Positions 7,857 to 17,524 are shown, counted from the stretch's first letter. The stretch: 34,687 nucleotides of DNA from Novosphingobium sp. AP12 (GCF_000281975.1 NZ_AKKE01000014.1:1-34687), one strand, 5' to 3'. The notes: generated from the letters alone by a model not told the origin. Numbers and translations are program-made.

Positions 7857-9425
7857 ATGCGACTGATCGGAATGGCGGCGACGGCGATGGCGGCAGCACT
7901 GGTATGCCCGGCTTTGGCAATCGCCTCCGAGGAAAAGCGGGAAATCGTCATCGACGTCGCCGCACCTACTGGCCCGGTTGACCGCTTTTTCGATCTATCT
8001 GTCGGCTCGGACTATCCTGGGACGCTTATCCGCCCGGACAGCCAGGCCCCGCTTAAGACCGCGTCTGACGAGCTCGGTTTCCGGTACATCCGCTTCCACG
8101 ACGTTTTCCATGACGTGCTGGGCACCGTGCGAAAGGTCGACGGCCAGATCGTTTACGACTGGACGAAGCTTGACACGCTTTATGACGGCCTGCTCGCGAG
8201 GAACATCCGCCCCTTCGTCGAACTTGGCTGGACGCCTGCGGCCATGCGCACGTCCGAGCAGCAGCTCTTCTACTGGAAGGGCAATACCTCGCATCCCGAT
8301 CCGGTCATGTGGCGCAACCTCGTCGATGCCTTCGTTCGTCACGTGCGCCAGCGCTACGGCGAAGAGGAAGTGCGCAGCTGGTACTTCGAGCTGTGGAACG
8401 AGCCAAACCTCGACGGGTTCTGGGAAAAGGCGGACCAGGGGGCGTACTTCGGACTTTACGGCGACACGATACGGACCATCAAGGCGATAGATCCGCAGCT
8501 GCGGGTCGGCGGCCCTGCGACCGCGGGGGCCGCTTGGGTGCCGCAGTTTCTCAAGTACGCAGCCGACAACAAGCTGCCAGTCGATTTCGTGGCCACGCAT
8601 ACCTACGGCGTAGACGGCGGCTTTCTTGACGAGCAGGGCAAGCAGGACACCAAGCTTTCGCCTTCGCCCGATGCGATCGTCGGCGACGTGCGCAAGGTAC
8701 GCGGTGAAATCCAAGCCTCGGCTTTCCCTGGTATCCCTTTGTACTTCACCGAGTGGAGCACCAGCTACACCCCCCGCGACTTCGTGCACGACAGCTACAT
8801 CAGCGCGCCATACATCCTCAGCAAACTGAAGGCGACGCAGGGATTGGCGCAGGGCATGAGCTACTGGGCCTATACCGACCTGTTCGAAGAACCAGGGCCG
8901 CCGCCCACCCCGTTCCACGGCGGCTTCGGCCTGATGAACCGCGAGGGTATCCGCAAGCCTGCATGGTTCGCTTACAAGTACCTCAACGCCATCAAAGGCC
9001 AGAGCCTTGCTACCGGTGACGGGCAGTCCATGGCGGCGATCGATGGGAAGGGGATATCTGCACTGGTCTGGGATTTCCAGCAGCCGGTGCAAAACCTCAG
9101 CAACAAGCCGTTCTACACTCGGCAGGTCCCCGCGACGGCGAGCAGGCCGGTGACCATCCGCTTCGAGCATGTCGCCAAGGGGAGCTATCGCTTGCAGGTC
9201 CGCAAGACCGGCTACCGGCTGAACGACCCGCTTTCGTCTTACATCGACATGGGCATGCCTGCCTCGCTAAGCGCAGGGCAGCTGGCCCAGCTCCAGCGCG
9301 AGACGGCGGACCGGCCGGAGCAGGAGAAGGTCGTGCGCGCGGGGAAGGATGGCACCGCCACGGTGGAGGTGCCCATGCGCAGCAACGACGTAGCGCTCGT
9401 CACGCTCGAGCCCGCGGCGAAATGA
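7857..9425 (+). CDS. GH39 beta-xylosidase-like enzyme
   Basis: Secreted retaining glycosidase of 522 residues. A Sec signal peptide ends near residue 23 (LAIAS). The (beta/alpha)8 domain has the acid/base Glu182 in ELWNEPNLDGFW and the nucleophile Glu299 in LYFTEWSTSY, both in the expected order and spacing for GH39. The conserved FRYIRFHDVFHD segment of the N-terminal barrel is present. A C-terminal beta-sandwich follows from about residue 400. GGAGG eight bases ahead of ATG 7857 supports the start. Known GH39 members are mainly beta-xylosidases, with a few alpha-L-arabino- or iduronidase-type activities. Next to the GH43 gene 34 bases downstream it could remove beta-linked xylose or arabinose side residues. 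The exact bond cut is unproven. Confidence 0.88.
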   Translation: MRLIGMAATAMAAALVCPALAIASEEKREIVIDVAAPTGPVDRFFDLSVGSDYPGTLIRPDSQAPLKTASDELGFRYIRFHDVFHDVLGTVRKVDGQIVYDWTKLDTLYDGLLARNIRPFVELGWTPAAMRTSEQQLFYWKGNTSHPDPVMWRNLVDAFVRHVRQRYGEEEVRSWYFELWNEPNLDGFWEKADQGAYFGLYGDTIRTIKAIDPQLRVGGPATAGAAWVPQFLKYAADNKLPVDFVATHTYGVDGGFLDEQGKQDTKLSPSPDAIVGDVRKVRGEIQASAFPGIPLYFTEWSTSYTPRDFVHDSYISAPYILSKLKATQGLAQGMSYWAYTDLFEEPGPPPTPFHGGFGLMNREGIRKPAWFAYKYLNAIKGQSLATGDGQSMAAIDGKGISALVWDFQQPVQNLSNKPFYTRQVPATASRPVTIRFEHVAKGSYRLQVRKTGYRLNDPLSSYIDMGMPASLSAGQLAQLQRETADRPEQEKVVRAGKDGTATVEVPMRSNDVALVTLEPAAK

Positions 9426-9459
9426 CCATGCGGCAACGATCAACAACGAGGACCGTGTC

Positions 9460-11067
9460 TTGACCATATCGCGCCGTACGATGTTCCAGGGAGCTTTGGC
9501 CGGGGCGGCAGTGCCGTCACTTGCGAAGGCTTTGACGACCGGCAGGCCGAGCGCCGACCGGCCCCAGTGGGCCGCCGGTGCCGACGGTCGGCGCAAAGCG
9601 GATCTCGGAAACGGGCTCTATCGCAATCCAATCGTCGCCGGAGATCACCCGGATCCCACGATCCTGAAGGACGGTGACGCCTATTACATGACGTTCTCGT
9701 CGTTCGATTCCTACCCGGGACTCGTGATCTGGAGCTCGACCGACCTCGTCAACTGGGCGCCGGTCGGCCCGGCGCTGCACCGGAACCTCGGCACGATCTG
9801 GGCAGTGGATCTCGTCAAGCACGATGACCGCTACTTCATTTACATCCCCGCCGACCCCAAGGGCACCGGCTGGTCGATTTTCGTCATCTGGGCCGATGAC
9901 ATCGCTGGCCCGTGGAGCGAGCCAATCGACCTCAAGATATACGGCAGCATAGATCCTGGCCACGTCGTGGGCGAGGACGGCAAACGCTACCTCTTCACCA
10001 ACGGCATCCGCAAGATCCGCCTGACCGACGATGGCCTTGCCACCGACGGCAAGCTGGAGCAGGCTTACGATCCCTGGCGTTACCCGGAAAACTGGGTGGT
10101 GGAGAATTTCGCGCCCGAGGGACCCAAGCTGCTGCGCAAGGACGGCTGGTTCTACCTGGTGACCGCGATCGGAGGTACTGCCGGGCCGGTGACCGGACAC
10201 ATGGTGATTGCGGCCCGCTCGCGCTCTGTACATGGGCCTTGGGAGCATTGCCCACACAATCCGCTCGTTCGCACCGTCAGCACCGGCGAGCCCTGGTGGT
10301 CGCGCGGGCACGCCACCCTGGTCGAGGGCCCCGCGGGCGACTGGTGGATGGTCTACCACGGCTACGAGAACGGCATGCGTACGCTCGGACGCCAGACCCT
10401 GCTGGAACCGATCGAGTGGACGTCGGACGGTTGGTTCCGGGCCAAGGGTGGCGATTTGTCGCTGCCGCTGCCTAAGCCGAAAGGCGGCAAGCCCAGTGCT
10501 TCCGCCCCCGCGCTGTCTGACGACTTCGCCAAGGACCGCATGGGCGTGCAATGGAGCTTCCATGCGCCCAAGAGCGGCCAGGCAGAGCGTGCGCGGTACG
10601 AAGGAGGCGGTCTCGTGATCGTTGGTAGCGGAACGTCGCCCGCCGATTCCTCACCGCTGACCTGCTTGGTCGGCGATCGCAGCTACGAGGCGGAAGTGTC
10701 GATCGACCTCAGCGGCGATGGAGAGGCGGGCGTTCTGCTGTTCTACAACCACAAGGCGTTCGTCGGCCTCGGCTTCACGCCCGAGAAGCTGAAGATCTAC
10801 GAGTATTCCGAAGAACTGCCGTGGGCGGCGGTGGCGCACCAGACGCACACCGTGCGGCTGCGCGTCACCAATGACGAGAATGTCGTGACCTACCATTATT
10901 CCTATGACGAAGGCCGCACATGGCAGCGCCACGGCACTCGCATGGAAGTTTCGGGCATCCATCACAACGTTTTCGGCGGTTTCCTCAGCTTGCGCTTTGG
11001 CATCTACGCCGCTGGCACGAGCACGGCGAAGCTGCGCGACTTTAGGTATCAAGCTCTCACTGTTTGA
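9460..11067 (+). CDS. GH43 beta-xylosidase/arabinofuranosidase, Tat-exported
   Basis: Inverting glycosidase of 535 residues. A five-bladed propeller begins at NPIVAGDHPDPTI with the predicted catalytic base Asp65. The pKa-tuning Asp165 is in GSIDPGHV and the acid Glu220 is in APEGPKL. A C-terminal concanavalin-like module (about 345-535, starting ALSDDF) resembles the accessory sandwich of GH43 beta-xylosidases. I chose the TTG at 9460: it has GAGGA seven bases ahead and keeps the twin-arginine motif SRRTMFQGALAG; the first in-frame ATG would cut this off. It follows GH39 by 34 bases on the same strand, so they form a pair. Specificity (xylose or arabinose) cannot be read from the sequence; arabinofuranosidase activity would fit arabinosylated xyloglucan or xylan. 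Confidence 0.88.
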   Translation: MTISRRTMFQGALAGAAVPSLAKALTTGRPSADRPQWAAGADGRRKADLGNGLYRNPIVAGDHPDPTILKDGDAYYMTFSSFDSYPGLVIWSSTDLVNWAPVGPALHRNLGTIWAVDLVKHDDRYFIYIPADPKGTGWSIFVIWADDIAGPWSEPIDLKIYGSIDPGHVVGEDGKRYLFTNGIRKIRLTDDGLATDGKLEQAYDPWRYPENWVVENFAPEGPKLLRKDGWFYLVTAIGGTAGPVTGHMVIAARSRSVHGPWEHCPHNPLVRTVSTGEPWWSRGHATLVEGPAGDWWMVYHGYENGMRTLGRQTLLEPIEWTSDGWFRAKGGDLSLPLPKPKGGKPSASAPALSDDFAKDRMGVQWSFHAPKSGQAERARYEGGGLVIVGSGTSPADSSPLTCLVGDRSYEAEVSIDLSGDGEAGVLLFYNHKAFVGLGFTPEKLKIYEYSEELPWAAVAHQTHTVRLRVTNDENVVTYHYSYDEGRTWQRHGTRMEVSGIHHNVFGGFLSLRFGIYAAGTSTAKLRDFRYQALTV

Positions 11068-11096
11068 TCGTCCGCGCTGCGCAAGCGGCGGTCAAA

Positions 11097-11139
11097 GGCG
11101 CACCGTCTCCGATTCCTCCTCCTGAAGAGGCGGTGCGCC
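11097..11139. terminator. Hairpin between convergent genes
   Basis: GGCGCACCG (11097-11105) pairs perfectly with CGGTGCGCC (11131-11139). It lies in the 252-base gap between the convergent GH43 (+) and beta-helix (-) genes, where a two-way terminator is expected. There is no long T-run on either side. The rest of the gap (11140-11319) shows no gene. Confidence 0.45.
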
Positions 11140-11319
11140 AACTCATCAAATCGCCGGCCGGTTTGCCGCGTCCGGAGGCAGGACGAACGACGTTCACGCG
11201 CAACGATAACGCGATGCCCGCATCCTTGCGCATGAGTGGGCGCAGCTAATCTATCAGCGCGTACACAAAGCAAAGTCTCGATGCGTCGCTCCGTTTGATT
11301 TGGCGTGTCACGGCGTTCC

Positions 11320-14300
11320 TCAGTCGATGTGAGCCGCATAGAGCGCGTGGTGAGTCAGCACGAACAGAGTCTTCCCCTCGGAGCCACCGAACACAAGCTG
11401 CAGCGGGCGTTCCGGAACATCGATCCGGCCGATTTCCCTGCCGTCCGGCGCGAAGACGAAGACCTGCCCATTGGCGACGTAGACACGCCCTTGCGCATCC
11501 CGCACCACGCCTTCGCCCCCGCGTTCGGCAAAGACCTTGAGGTTGGTGAGGGTACCGCCCAGCCCGACGACGCCGCTGTAAGTGCGGTTTTCCGAGCTAT
11601 TGGTGACGAAGACCGTGTCGCCCGGCTTGCCTTGGACGAATCCGTAGGTGTCGAGCGAGTCCGAGAACCGCAGGCCGCGATGGTCAACCGGCCCTTGTGC
11701 GAAGACCCGCGAGGCGGGAAGCGCGACGCTGCCGTCGGGCGAGACGTATTGCTGCGTCTTGGGCACGGCCATGTCGCGCGCGAACATCTGCGCCAGCGTC
11801 GTGAATTCGTAGGTTTTCGTGTCCAGCTGGTCGCGGAATTCGCCGTTGTTCCACCAATTGACGGGCAGCACGGTGGCGGCCTGACCGGGAGAAACTGGAG
11901 TGGGCGCAATCACGGTGACCTGCGTGTCGGGTGCGCCGGGTTTCACGCTATAGACGGTGCCGTTGCGCCCGAACGAGGACAGCACCAGCAGGTCGCCCGA
12001 GGCGTCTACCGTCAGGTTCACCGGATCGAGCGCCGCGTCGCGGACGATCTCCAGCTTGCCGGCGTCCGACCAGCTCCAGATGCGCTGGAAGCGGCGGTCA
12101 ATGAAGTAGAGCTTACCTGCCTTGTCCACTGCGGCGCCGCCGATCGAATCGAAACCATTGGCGACCTGCACGATCTTAGCGCTTTGGAAGGTCACGGCGG
12201 CGACCGGGGCGGGATCGGCGTGAACGTCGAGCACCGCGAATTCACGTTCGCGCACATCGATGCCGTGGGTCACATCGCGCACTGAGTTCTCATACGGAAA
12301 CTTGGCCAGGCGCAGGAAGGTGGCGCAGCCGTTCTCGTCGCAAGTGCCCACGCCGCTCTCGGCGTTGACGTGCACGTTGCGGAACCGGATGTCGTGCGAA
12401 TTGTAGAGCGTCACCGAACTGGGTGCGGCCTTGCGCGTGCGAGTGACGCGGTAGCCGTGAAAGTTAGCGACGAGGATGTTGCTGGAGTTGCGGATTTCCA
12501 GCGATACCGCGTCGCCGCTCTCGCCCGCTTCGCCCTCGGTCTGCGGAGCGAGCAGTTCCCAGTTGGAGACGCGGTTGAGGCTGATCTCGGTGCGGACGTG
12601 GTGCTCGACCGATGCCTGGATCAGGCGCCCGGGCGTCTGCGTGTCGGAGATCAGGATGCCGGGGTTGGCGAAAGTGCTGGGGCTCCAGACGTTGGCGAAC
12701 GTGCCGCCGCCGCCCTGCGTGACCCACAGGCTGGCGTACTGGCCATCCCAGCGCTTCGCCGCGTCTGGGTCGGCGGTGGCGTTGTTGTTGTAGGGATCGA
12801 TGCGGGTGCCGTCGAAGGCGTTGGTCCCGTGGCCGTTCTGGAACTTGACGTCGTTGACCATGGACTTCGCGCCCGCTTTCCAAAGCAGGCCGGTCGCGCG
12901 GGTGTTCACTCCGCCGGTGTCGAGGCCGATCCCTGCGACGATGGCGTCACCGCCGGTCGCGCTTTCGACCAGCGCCTTGGGCGCGCCGACGCCTTGCCAC
13001 GCTGGAGTGCCGTCCGGCAGGACGATGCGGGCCAGGCTTGGGTGAAGGCCGATCAGCACGGTGTCGGGGCGCAGGCGCAGGGTGTCGCTGACGGTGTAGA
13101 AGCCGGCGGGGAAGTAGACGACGCGGTGGGTGTCGATCGCCTTCTGTATCGCGGCGGTATCGTCGGTCCGGTTATCCCCCTTCGCGCCGAGGCTGCGCAC
13201 GCTGGCCCAGTCCGACACTCGCGGCAGGGCGCGGATCACGGGCGCGGACGGGGCGGGGAGGGCGGCGAGCGGCTCGGCGGCCATCACGGTCCTGTACTCG
13301 CCCATCTGGCCCAAGGCAGGGAGCGTCAGGCCGTGGGTGAAGGAAGCGACGGCGTATTTCGCGCCCTTTCCCGCCACCGTACGGCCGCTCTCGCGCAAGC
13401 GCGCGAAGACGGGGGTATTGGACGCAACGGCATTCTGGAAGCCGATCTGTGTATAGACGTTCTTCTCGTTCGAGATGATTACGCCCGCCTTCGAGACGTT
13501 CTCGAACCGCACGTCCTGCCCCCACAACCAGTCGCCGTAGCCCTTATCGATTTCGATACCCACGGGCGTGTCGCGGATCGTCACGTTGAGCAGGGTCATG
13601 CCCGCTTCATGTTCCCGGATGGCGGCGTCACGCTGGCCCTCGAAGGTGGCGTCGACCAGGGCGAAGGGCCATGCGGGAGACGTCTTTTCGGCCAAAATGC
13701 CGTAGCGACCGCCCTTGAAGTGCAGGTCCTCCGCCTCGTTGGCGACATGGTAGAGCCCTGCCAAGCCCGAGCCGATGTCGAAGTCCACGTGGCTGACGAA
13801 ACTGTGCTGTGCGGAGTGGAAGCGGATCGCGGTGGCAGCGGGGTTGCCGTCCAGGATGCGGAAGTCGACGTTGCCGAGCGCGGAGTAGAACGTGCCGGGG
13901 TTGGCATCGGCCACGTTCTTGTTGAACGGCACGCTGCCGGGCGGCGGGAAGGCAATTTCCTTTGAGTCCTTGGCGTCGCGTTCACGCTCGGAGCCTGCGA
14001 AGACAAGCATGTGGCCGATTCCGCGCTGGAAACCGGGTGTCTTCGCGCCGAGCACGATGACCGGGCGCTTCTCGCCGATGCCGAAGATGCGCACCCCCGG
14101 CCACAGGAACAGGGTGCGGGTGATGCGGTAGGTGCCGGTGGGCAGGAAGACGATGCCGCCGCCGCTGCCCTTGTCGGCCGGGCCCGCCGCCGCCCTGTCG
14201 ATCGCCTGCTGGATTGCGGCGGTATCGTCGGCGCGGCCGTCGCCCTTGCCGGTGACGGTGATCGCGGTGGGTTCGTCGGGTGCTGCGGTGTAGACGGAGG

Positions 14301-14373
14301 GCGAGGCCGAAAGCGGGGCTGCTGCGAGCAGGGCCAGGACCGCCGTGCAGGCTGCGAGGTGTCCGCGTGTCAT
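11320..14373 (-). CDS. Tandem beta-helix protein with SMP-30-like C-terminus (paralog A)
   Basis: Exported protein of 1,017 residues. A Sec signal peptide ends near residue 24 (PLSAS). Two pectate_lyase_3/GH28-related beta-helix units each begin with the same entry motif: GDGRADDTAAIQQAID (about residue 45) followed by FLPTGTYRI, and GDNRTDDTAAIQKAID (about residue 395) followed by YFPAGFYTV. From about 735 to the end it looks like an SMP-30/NHL-type propeller, with GGAAVDKAGKLYFIDRR, DPVNLTVDASGDLLV, GRVYVANGQVFVF and LVFGGSEGKTLFVLTHHALYA. Paired beta-helices occur in GH55 exo-beta-1,3-glucanases, but the added propeller and the length are not typical of GH55. No catalytic residues can be assigned. 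ATG 14373 has GGAGAG ahead; the longer frame overlaps the TBDR gene. It lies downstream of the second TBDR behind a terminator-like hairpin. Role: probably polysaccharide cleavage or binding. Confidence 0.85.
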   Translation of the reverse strand: MTRGHLAACTAVLALLAAAPLSASPSVYTAAPDEPTAITVTGKGDGRADDTAAIQQAIDRAAAGPADKGSGGGIVFLPTGTYRITRTLFLWPGVRIFGIGEKRPVIVLGAKTPGFQRGIGHMLVFAGSERERDAKDSKEIAFPPPGSVPFNKNVADANPGTFYSALGNVDFRILDGNPAATAIRFHSAQHSFVSHVDFDIGSGLAGLYHVANEAEDLHFKGGRYGILAEKTSPAWPFALVDATFEGQRDAAIREHEAGMTLLNVTIRDTPVGIEIDKGYGDWLWGQDVRFENVSKAGVIISNEKNVYTQIGFQNAVASNTPVFARLRESGRTVAGKGAKYAVASFTHGLTLPALGQMGEYRTVMAAEPLAALPAPSAPVIRALPRVSDWASVRSLGAKGDNRTDDTAAIQKAIDTHRVVYFPAGFYTVSDTLRLRPDTVLIGLHPSLARIVLPDGTPAWQGVGAPKALVESATGGDAIVAGIGLDTGGVNTRATGLLWKAGAKSMVNDVKFQNGHGTNAFDGTRIDPYNNNATADPDAAKRWDGQYASLWVTQGGGGTFANVWSPSTFANPGILISDTQTPGRLIQASVEHHVRTEISLNRVSNWELLAPQTEGEAGESGDAVSLEIRNSSNILVANFHGYRVTRTRKAAPSSVTLYNSHDIRFRNVHVNAESGVGTCDENGCATFLRLAKFPYENSVRDVTHGIDVREREFAVLDVHADPAPVAAVTFQSAKIVQVANGFDSIGGAAVDKAGKLYFIDRRFQRIWSWSDAGKLEIVRDAALDPVNLTVDASGDLLVLSSFGRNGTVYSVKPGAPDTQVTVIAPTPVSPGQAATVLPVNWWNNGEFRDQLDTKTYEFTTLAQMFARDMAVPKTQQYVSPDGSVALPASRVFAQGPVDHRGLRFSDSLDTYGFVQGKPGDTVFVTNSSENRTYSGVVGLGGTLTNLKVFAERGGEGVVRDAQGRVYVANGQVFVFAPDGREIGRIDVPERPLQLVFGGSEGKTLFVLTHHALYAAHID

Positions 14374-14392
14374 GTGATGCTCTCCGAAAGGC

Positions 14393-14422
14393 AAAAAATG
14401 TCCCGGCCGCAAGGCTAGGACA
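14393..14422 (-). terminator. Intrinsic terminator/attenuator inside operon
   Basis: On the minus strand TGTCC pairs with GGACA and GCC with GGC around a TTGC loop, with a 2x2 internal mismatch, directly followed by six T (14398-14393). It is 27 bases past the stop of the second TBDR and just before the ribosome site of beta-helix paralog A. Only about 19 bases separate the T-run from that start codon, leaving no room for a separate promoter. It probably lets only part of the transcription continue. Confidence 0.6.
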
Positions 14423-14449
14423 GTCGTGAGGGATAGGATCGAAATAGGG

Positions 14450-17407
14450 TCAGAAAGTGAAACGGATACCGGCACGGTAGATGCGCCCGAGCGTGTCATA
14501 AAGCGCCGGATTGACGTCAAGCCCGGTGTTGGTCTGCGGCGAGGCCACGGGGTCCTTGTCGAACAGGTTGTCGACCTTGCCGTAGAGCTGAAGGTGCTCG
14601 CCAAATTTCAGGGTCGCGCCGATGTCGACGTAGAAGGCGCCCTTCATCTTGTTGTAATCGATCGTCGGGTGGTTGCCGGTCGATGCCGGGCAGTTCGTCT
14701 GGCACACCACGTACTGGTTACCGAAAGTGCCGTCGCTGAACCAGCGTTCCTGGACGGTCAGGCTGAAGCGGTCGCTGTCGTAGCTCTGCATGGCCAGCCA
14801 CTTCCAGTCGGGCGTGGCGCCCGTGTTGTTGCCCGCCTGGTCGACGGGGTCGACGCCCGCGATGCCGGCGCTGACGATGAACTTCTGGATGTGCGTCGCC
14901 AGAGCACGGACGGTGAAGCTGCCGGGCAGGCCGAGCGGTTGCTGCCACTGGTAGCTGGCCTCGATATCGAACCCGCTGGTCTTCCAGGAGGCGAGGTTGA
15001 ACGGCTGGACGTTGACGAAGTTGGTGCCTTGCGGGCCGTCCAGCTGGAAGCCGCCGCAGAACGCCTGGTTTCCGTCAAAGCAAAAGCGCACGATCTGGTC
15101 GGCGGACAGGGTCGACACGACGCCGTCCAGCTTGATGTGGTAGTAGTCGAACGACAGGCTGAGCCCGGGCAGCCACGACGGGCGCGACAGCACCACGCCC
15201 AGTTCGGTATTGCGCGCGACTTCGGGCTGGAGGGCGGGATTGCCGACCGTGTTCTGGAAGATCTGCACGGCCTGGTTGCTGAAAGGATCGTTGAAGTTCG
15301 GCACGGTGGTTACCGTCGGTGCGGCGAACAGTTCCGAGAGGTTGGGCGCGCGCACGTCGCGCGAGGTGACCGCGCGCAGGCGGACGCCGTCGAGCGGGGT
15401 GTCCCAGGTACCGCCGACCTTCCAGGTCCACACGGTGCCTGACGTGCTGTAGTGGGTGGCACGCGCCGCGCCGTTGAGGTTGGCGCGGCCGATCGTTTCG
15501 CTGTCGAGCAGCGGAAGGTCGACTTCGACGTACCCTTCGTAGACTTCGTACTTGCCGCGGCCGTTCTTGTAGTTGCCTGCCGCCCAGTTGCTACCCAGCG
15601 TTGAGTTGAGCAGCGGGTCGGCCGGATAGTCCTGGCTGTTGGGGCTAATGTCGGAGACGCCCGCGCCGTAGGGATCGGCATTCACACGGTAGAATTCGCG
15701 GCGATACTCACCACCGAACGCCACCGACACCGGACCCGCCCAGGAATCGAAGGGATTGCCCGAGAAGTTCACGCTGGCGACGTCCTGCGTCAGCTTGGTA
15801 TGCTGGAACGGCCCGTTGTCGTGCGGGGCGATATAGGCCATGGCCGAGGCGGAAGGCGCGAAGTTGCCGAAGATGTTGATCGGCTGGCACCCGTTTGCGC
15901 GGGCCACCGGGTCGGCGCAGACGATCGAGCCATTCAGAGCTATGGCATTGGTTGCCGCCACGTAGCGGTTCTGCAGCACGATATCGCGGACGTTGATGTC
16001 CGAGATAGTGATGCCGTGCTCGTAATAGGCGTCGTACTTCCAGTCGGTCCCGGCCGCCTTGAATTCGCCCTTCAATCCGCCGACGAAGCGATACTGTTTG
16101 CGGTCGGTATAGACGCGCGGATCGGGAAACGAGGCGTTGGCGGTGCCGAATCCGAAACTGGTGATCCCGGCCGCGGCGCAGCGGTCGCGCACCAATTGCG
16201 GCAGGTAGGGGTTGGCGCACTGCACGGTTAGCGAGGAGCGGTTGTAGGCCGGGCTAGGCTGGTTGTTGGTCTTCACCTGCGCGATGTTGACGGTGACGTA
16301 GGCTTCGTTGTTGTCTGCGAAGTCGTAGCCGATGCGACCGTAGCCGTTGATGCGTTCCAGCTGGGATTTGAGCGAGGCGCCCGAACCTGGTGCGCCGGTC
16401 AGATCGCCGCCCTCGCAGAAGCTGTTGCCGCGGTAGCAGTTGCTGACCTGCCCGTTGCCGAGCGGCTGGCCGTTCGATCCGTAGTCGAAGTTGTAGGGCG
16501 CGCCGTTAGCGTCGAAGGCGATGCCCTGCAGCGGGCCGTTGTTGATCAGCCCGTAGCGCGCGTACTGGTAGGGCTGCGCGTAGTCGCGGTAGTTGAACTG
16601 CGGCAGGCCGTTGTTGGTCTGGCCGGTGTTCATCAGCGTAGAAGCGCGATACCAGTCGCGGCTGCCGGCCAGATCGGTGCCGAAATCACCCGCGCCGACG
16701 CCTCCCTCGTGGTCGTATTCGCCGCTTAGAACCACGTGCAGGCGATCGTCGAGGAAGGACTTGCCCCAAGCGCCCTGGACCAGTGCGGTCTCATCGTCAC
16801 CGTACTTGGTGATGCTGCCCAGGATGTTGCCCTTGAAGCCCTCGAAATGGGTGTCGGTGATAAAGTTGACGACGCCGCCCACCGCGTCCGACCCGTAGGA
16901 GGCGGAGGCGCCGCCGGTAACCACGTCGACGCGCTTGACCAGAAGCTGCGGGAACATGCTGATGTCCGGTACGCCGGTGACGTTGGCGCCGACGACGCGC
17001 TGGCCGTCGAGCAGCGTCAATGTGCGGATCGGCTGTAGTCCGCGCAGCGAGAAGGAGCTGAGGCCCTGCTGCCCGCTCGACGTGCTGAAGGTGCCGGTCG
17101 ATGCGCCTGTCGAGCCCTGGAGCGATGGCAACTGCGCGATCGTGGCGAAGATGTTGGGCTGCGCGTTGGCGTTGATCTGCGCTTCGCCGATCACGGTGGT
17201 CGGCGTCGGCGCGTTGAAGCCGCTGGTCGTGATGCGCGACCCGGTGACCACAATCTCGGCGGCGGAAGGAGCCTCGGCGGCAGGTTCCGGGGTGGGTGGC
17301 GGCGTAACCGCGTCTTGCGCCTGTGCTGTGCCCGAAAGCGCGACCAGGACCAGCGCAGCGAGGCTGACGCCCGCGCGCTGGCGATGAACGGTGTTGGTGT
17401 TTCTCAT
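14450..17407 (-). CDS. TonB-dependent receptor, large sphingomonad type
   Basis: Outer-membrane transporter of 985 residues. A Sec signal peptide is cleaved after GTAQA (about residue 30). An acidic/Pro-rich spacer precedes the TonB box AEIVVTGSRI. The plug contains SFSLRGLQPIRTLTLLDGQR and VKRVDVVTGGASASYGSDAVGGVVNFIT, the pattern typical of large Sphingomonadales and Xanthomonadales receptors. The long barrel has NLSELFAAP and ends LGRIYRAGIRFTF. The start is preceded by a GGGGAAGGA stretch on the minus strand. It is flanked by two beta-helix paralogs on the same strand, 117 bases after B and 76 before A. The likely cargo is the oligosaccharide these proteins release or bind; identity unknown. 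A palindrome at 17486-17499 may control its own promoter. Confidence 0.93.
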   Translation of the reverse strand: MRNTNTVHRQRAGVSLAALVLVALSGTAQAQDAVTPPPTPEPAAEAPSAAEIVVTGSRITTSGFNAPTPTTVIGEAQINANAQPNIFATIAQLPSLQGSTGASTGTFSTSSGQQGLSSFSLRGLQPIRTLTLLDGQRVVGANVTGVPDISMFPQLLVKRVDVVTGGASASYGSDAVGGVVNFITDTHFEGFKGNILGSITKYGDDETALVQGAWGKSFLDDRLHVVLSGEYDHEGGVGAGDFGTDLAGSRDWYRASTLMNTGQTNNGLPQFNYRDYAQPYQYARYGLINNGPLQGIAFDANGAPYNFDYGSNGQPLGNGQVSNCYRGNSFCEGGDLTGAPGSGASLKSQLERINGYGRIGYDFADNNEAYVTVNIAQVKTNNQPSPAYNRSSLTVQCANPYLPQLVRDRCAAAGITSFGFGTANASFPDPRVYTDRKQYRFVGGLKGEFKAAGTDWKYDAYYEHGITISDINVRDIVLQNRYVAATNAIALNGSIVCADPVARANGCQPINIFGNFAPSASAMAYIAPHDNGPFQHTKLTQDVASVNFSGNPFDSWAGPVSVAFGGEYRREFYRVNADPYGAGVSDISPNSQDYPADPLLNSTLGSNWAAGNYKNGRGKYEVYEGYVEVDLPLLDSETIGRANLNGAARATHYSTSGTVWTWKVGGTWDTPLDGVRLRAVTSRDVRAPNLSELFAAPTVTTVPNFNDPFSNQAVQIFQNTVGNPALQPEVARNTELGVVLSRPSWLPGLSLSFDYYHIKLDGVVSTLSADQIVRFCFDGNQAFCGGFQLDGPQGTNFVNVQPFNLASWKTSGFDIEASYQWQQPLGLPGSFTVRALATHIQKFIVSAGIAGVDPVDQAGNNTGATPDWKWLAMQSYDSDRFSLTVQERWFSDGTFGNQYVVCQTNCPASTGNHPTIDYNKMKGAFYVDIGATLKFGEHLQLYGKVDNLFDKDPVASPQTNTGLDVNPALYDTLGRIYRAGIRFTF

Positions 17408-17485
17408 CGATCCTTCCCCTTCACATATCCGGCCGCCCTTTTTTGGACTCGGCCGTGCCCACCGGGCGTTGTCGTCTAGTTATCC

Positions 17486-17499
17486 TGCGAGCGCTCTCA
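17486..17499. promoter_or_regulatory. LacI-like operator before second TBDR
   Basis: TGCGAGCGCTCTCA is a near-perfect palindrome centred on AGCGCT. It sits 79 bp upstream of the TBDR start, inside the 117-base gap after beta-helix paralog B. On the minus strand a TA-rich segment (GGATAACTAG) follows it, so it could overlap a promoter. The half-sites differ at one position per arm. It belongs with the sites at 850, 7815 and 27148 by shape and core. Confidence 0.45.
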
Positions 17500-17524
17500 C
17501 TACACTTACCACTTAGGTCGTAGG

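Noticed and set aside
12370..13965. A 531-codon plus-strand open frame inside beta-helix paralog A
   Set aside because: Antisense shadow with biased Val/Gly/Asp/Ala composition; the minus-strand protein has a signal peptide and a paralog, which decides the strand.
17408..17524. A terminator between beta-helix paralog B and the second TBDR
   Set aside because: The CGGCCG repeats with an A/T6 tract between them do not form a stem followed by U-run in either direction, so I could not call a terminator.
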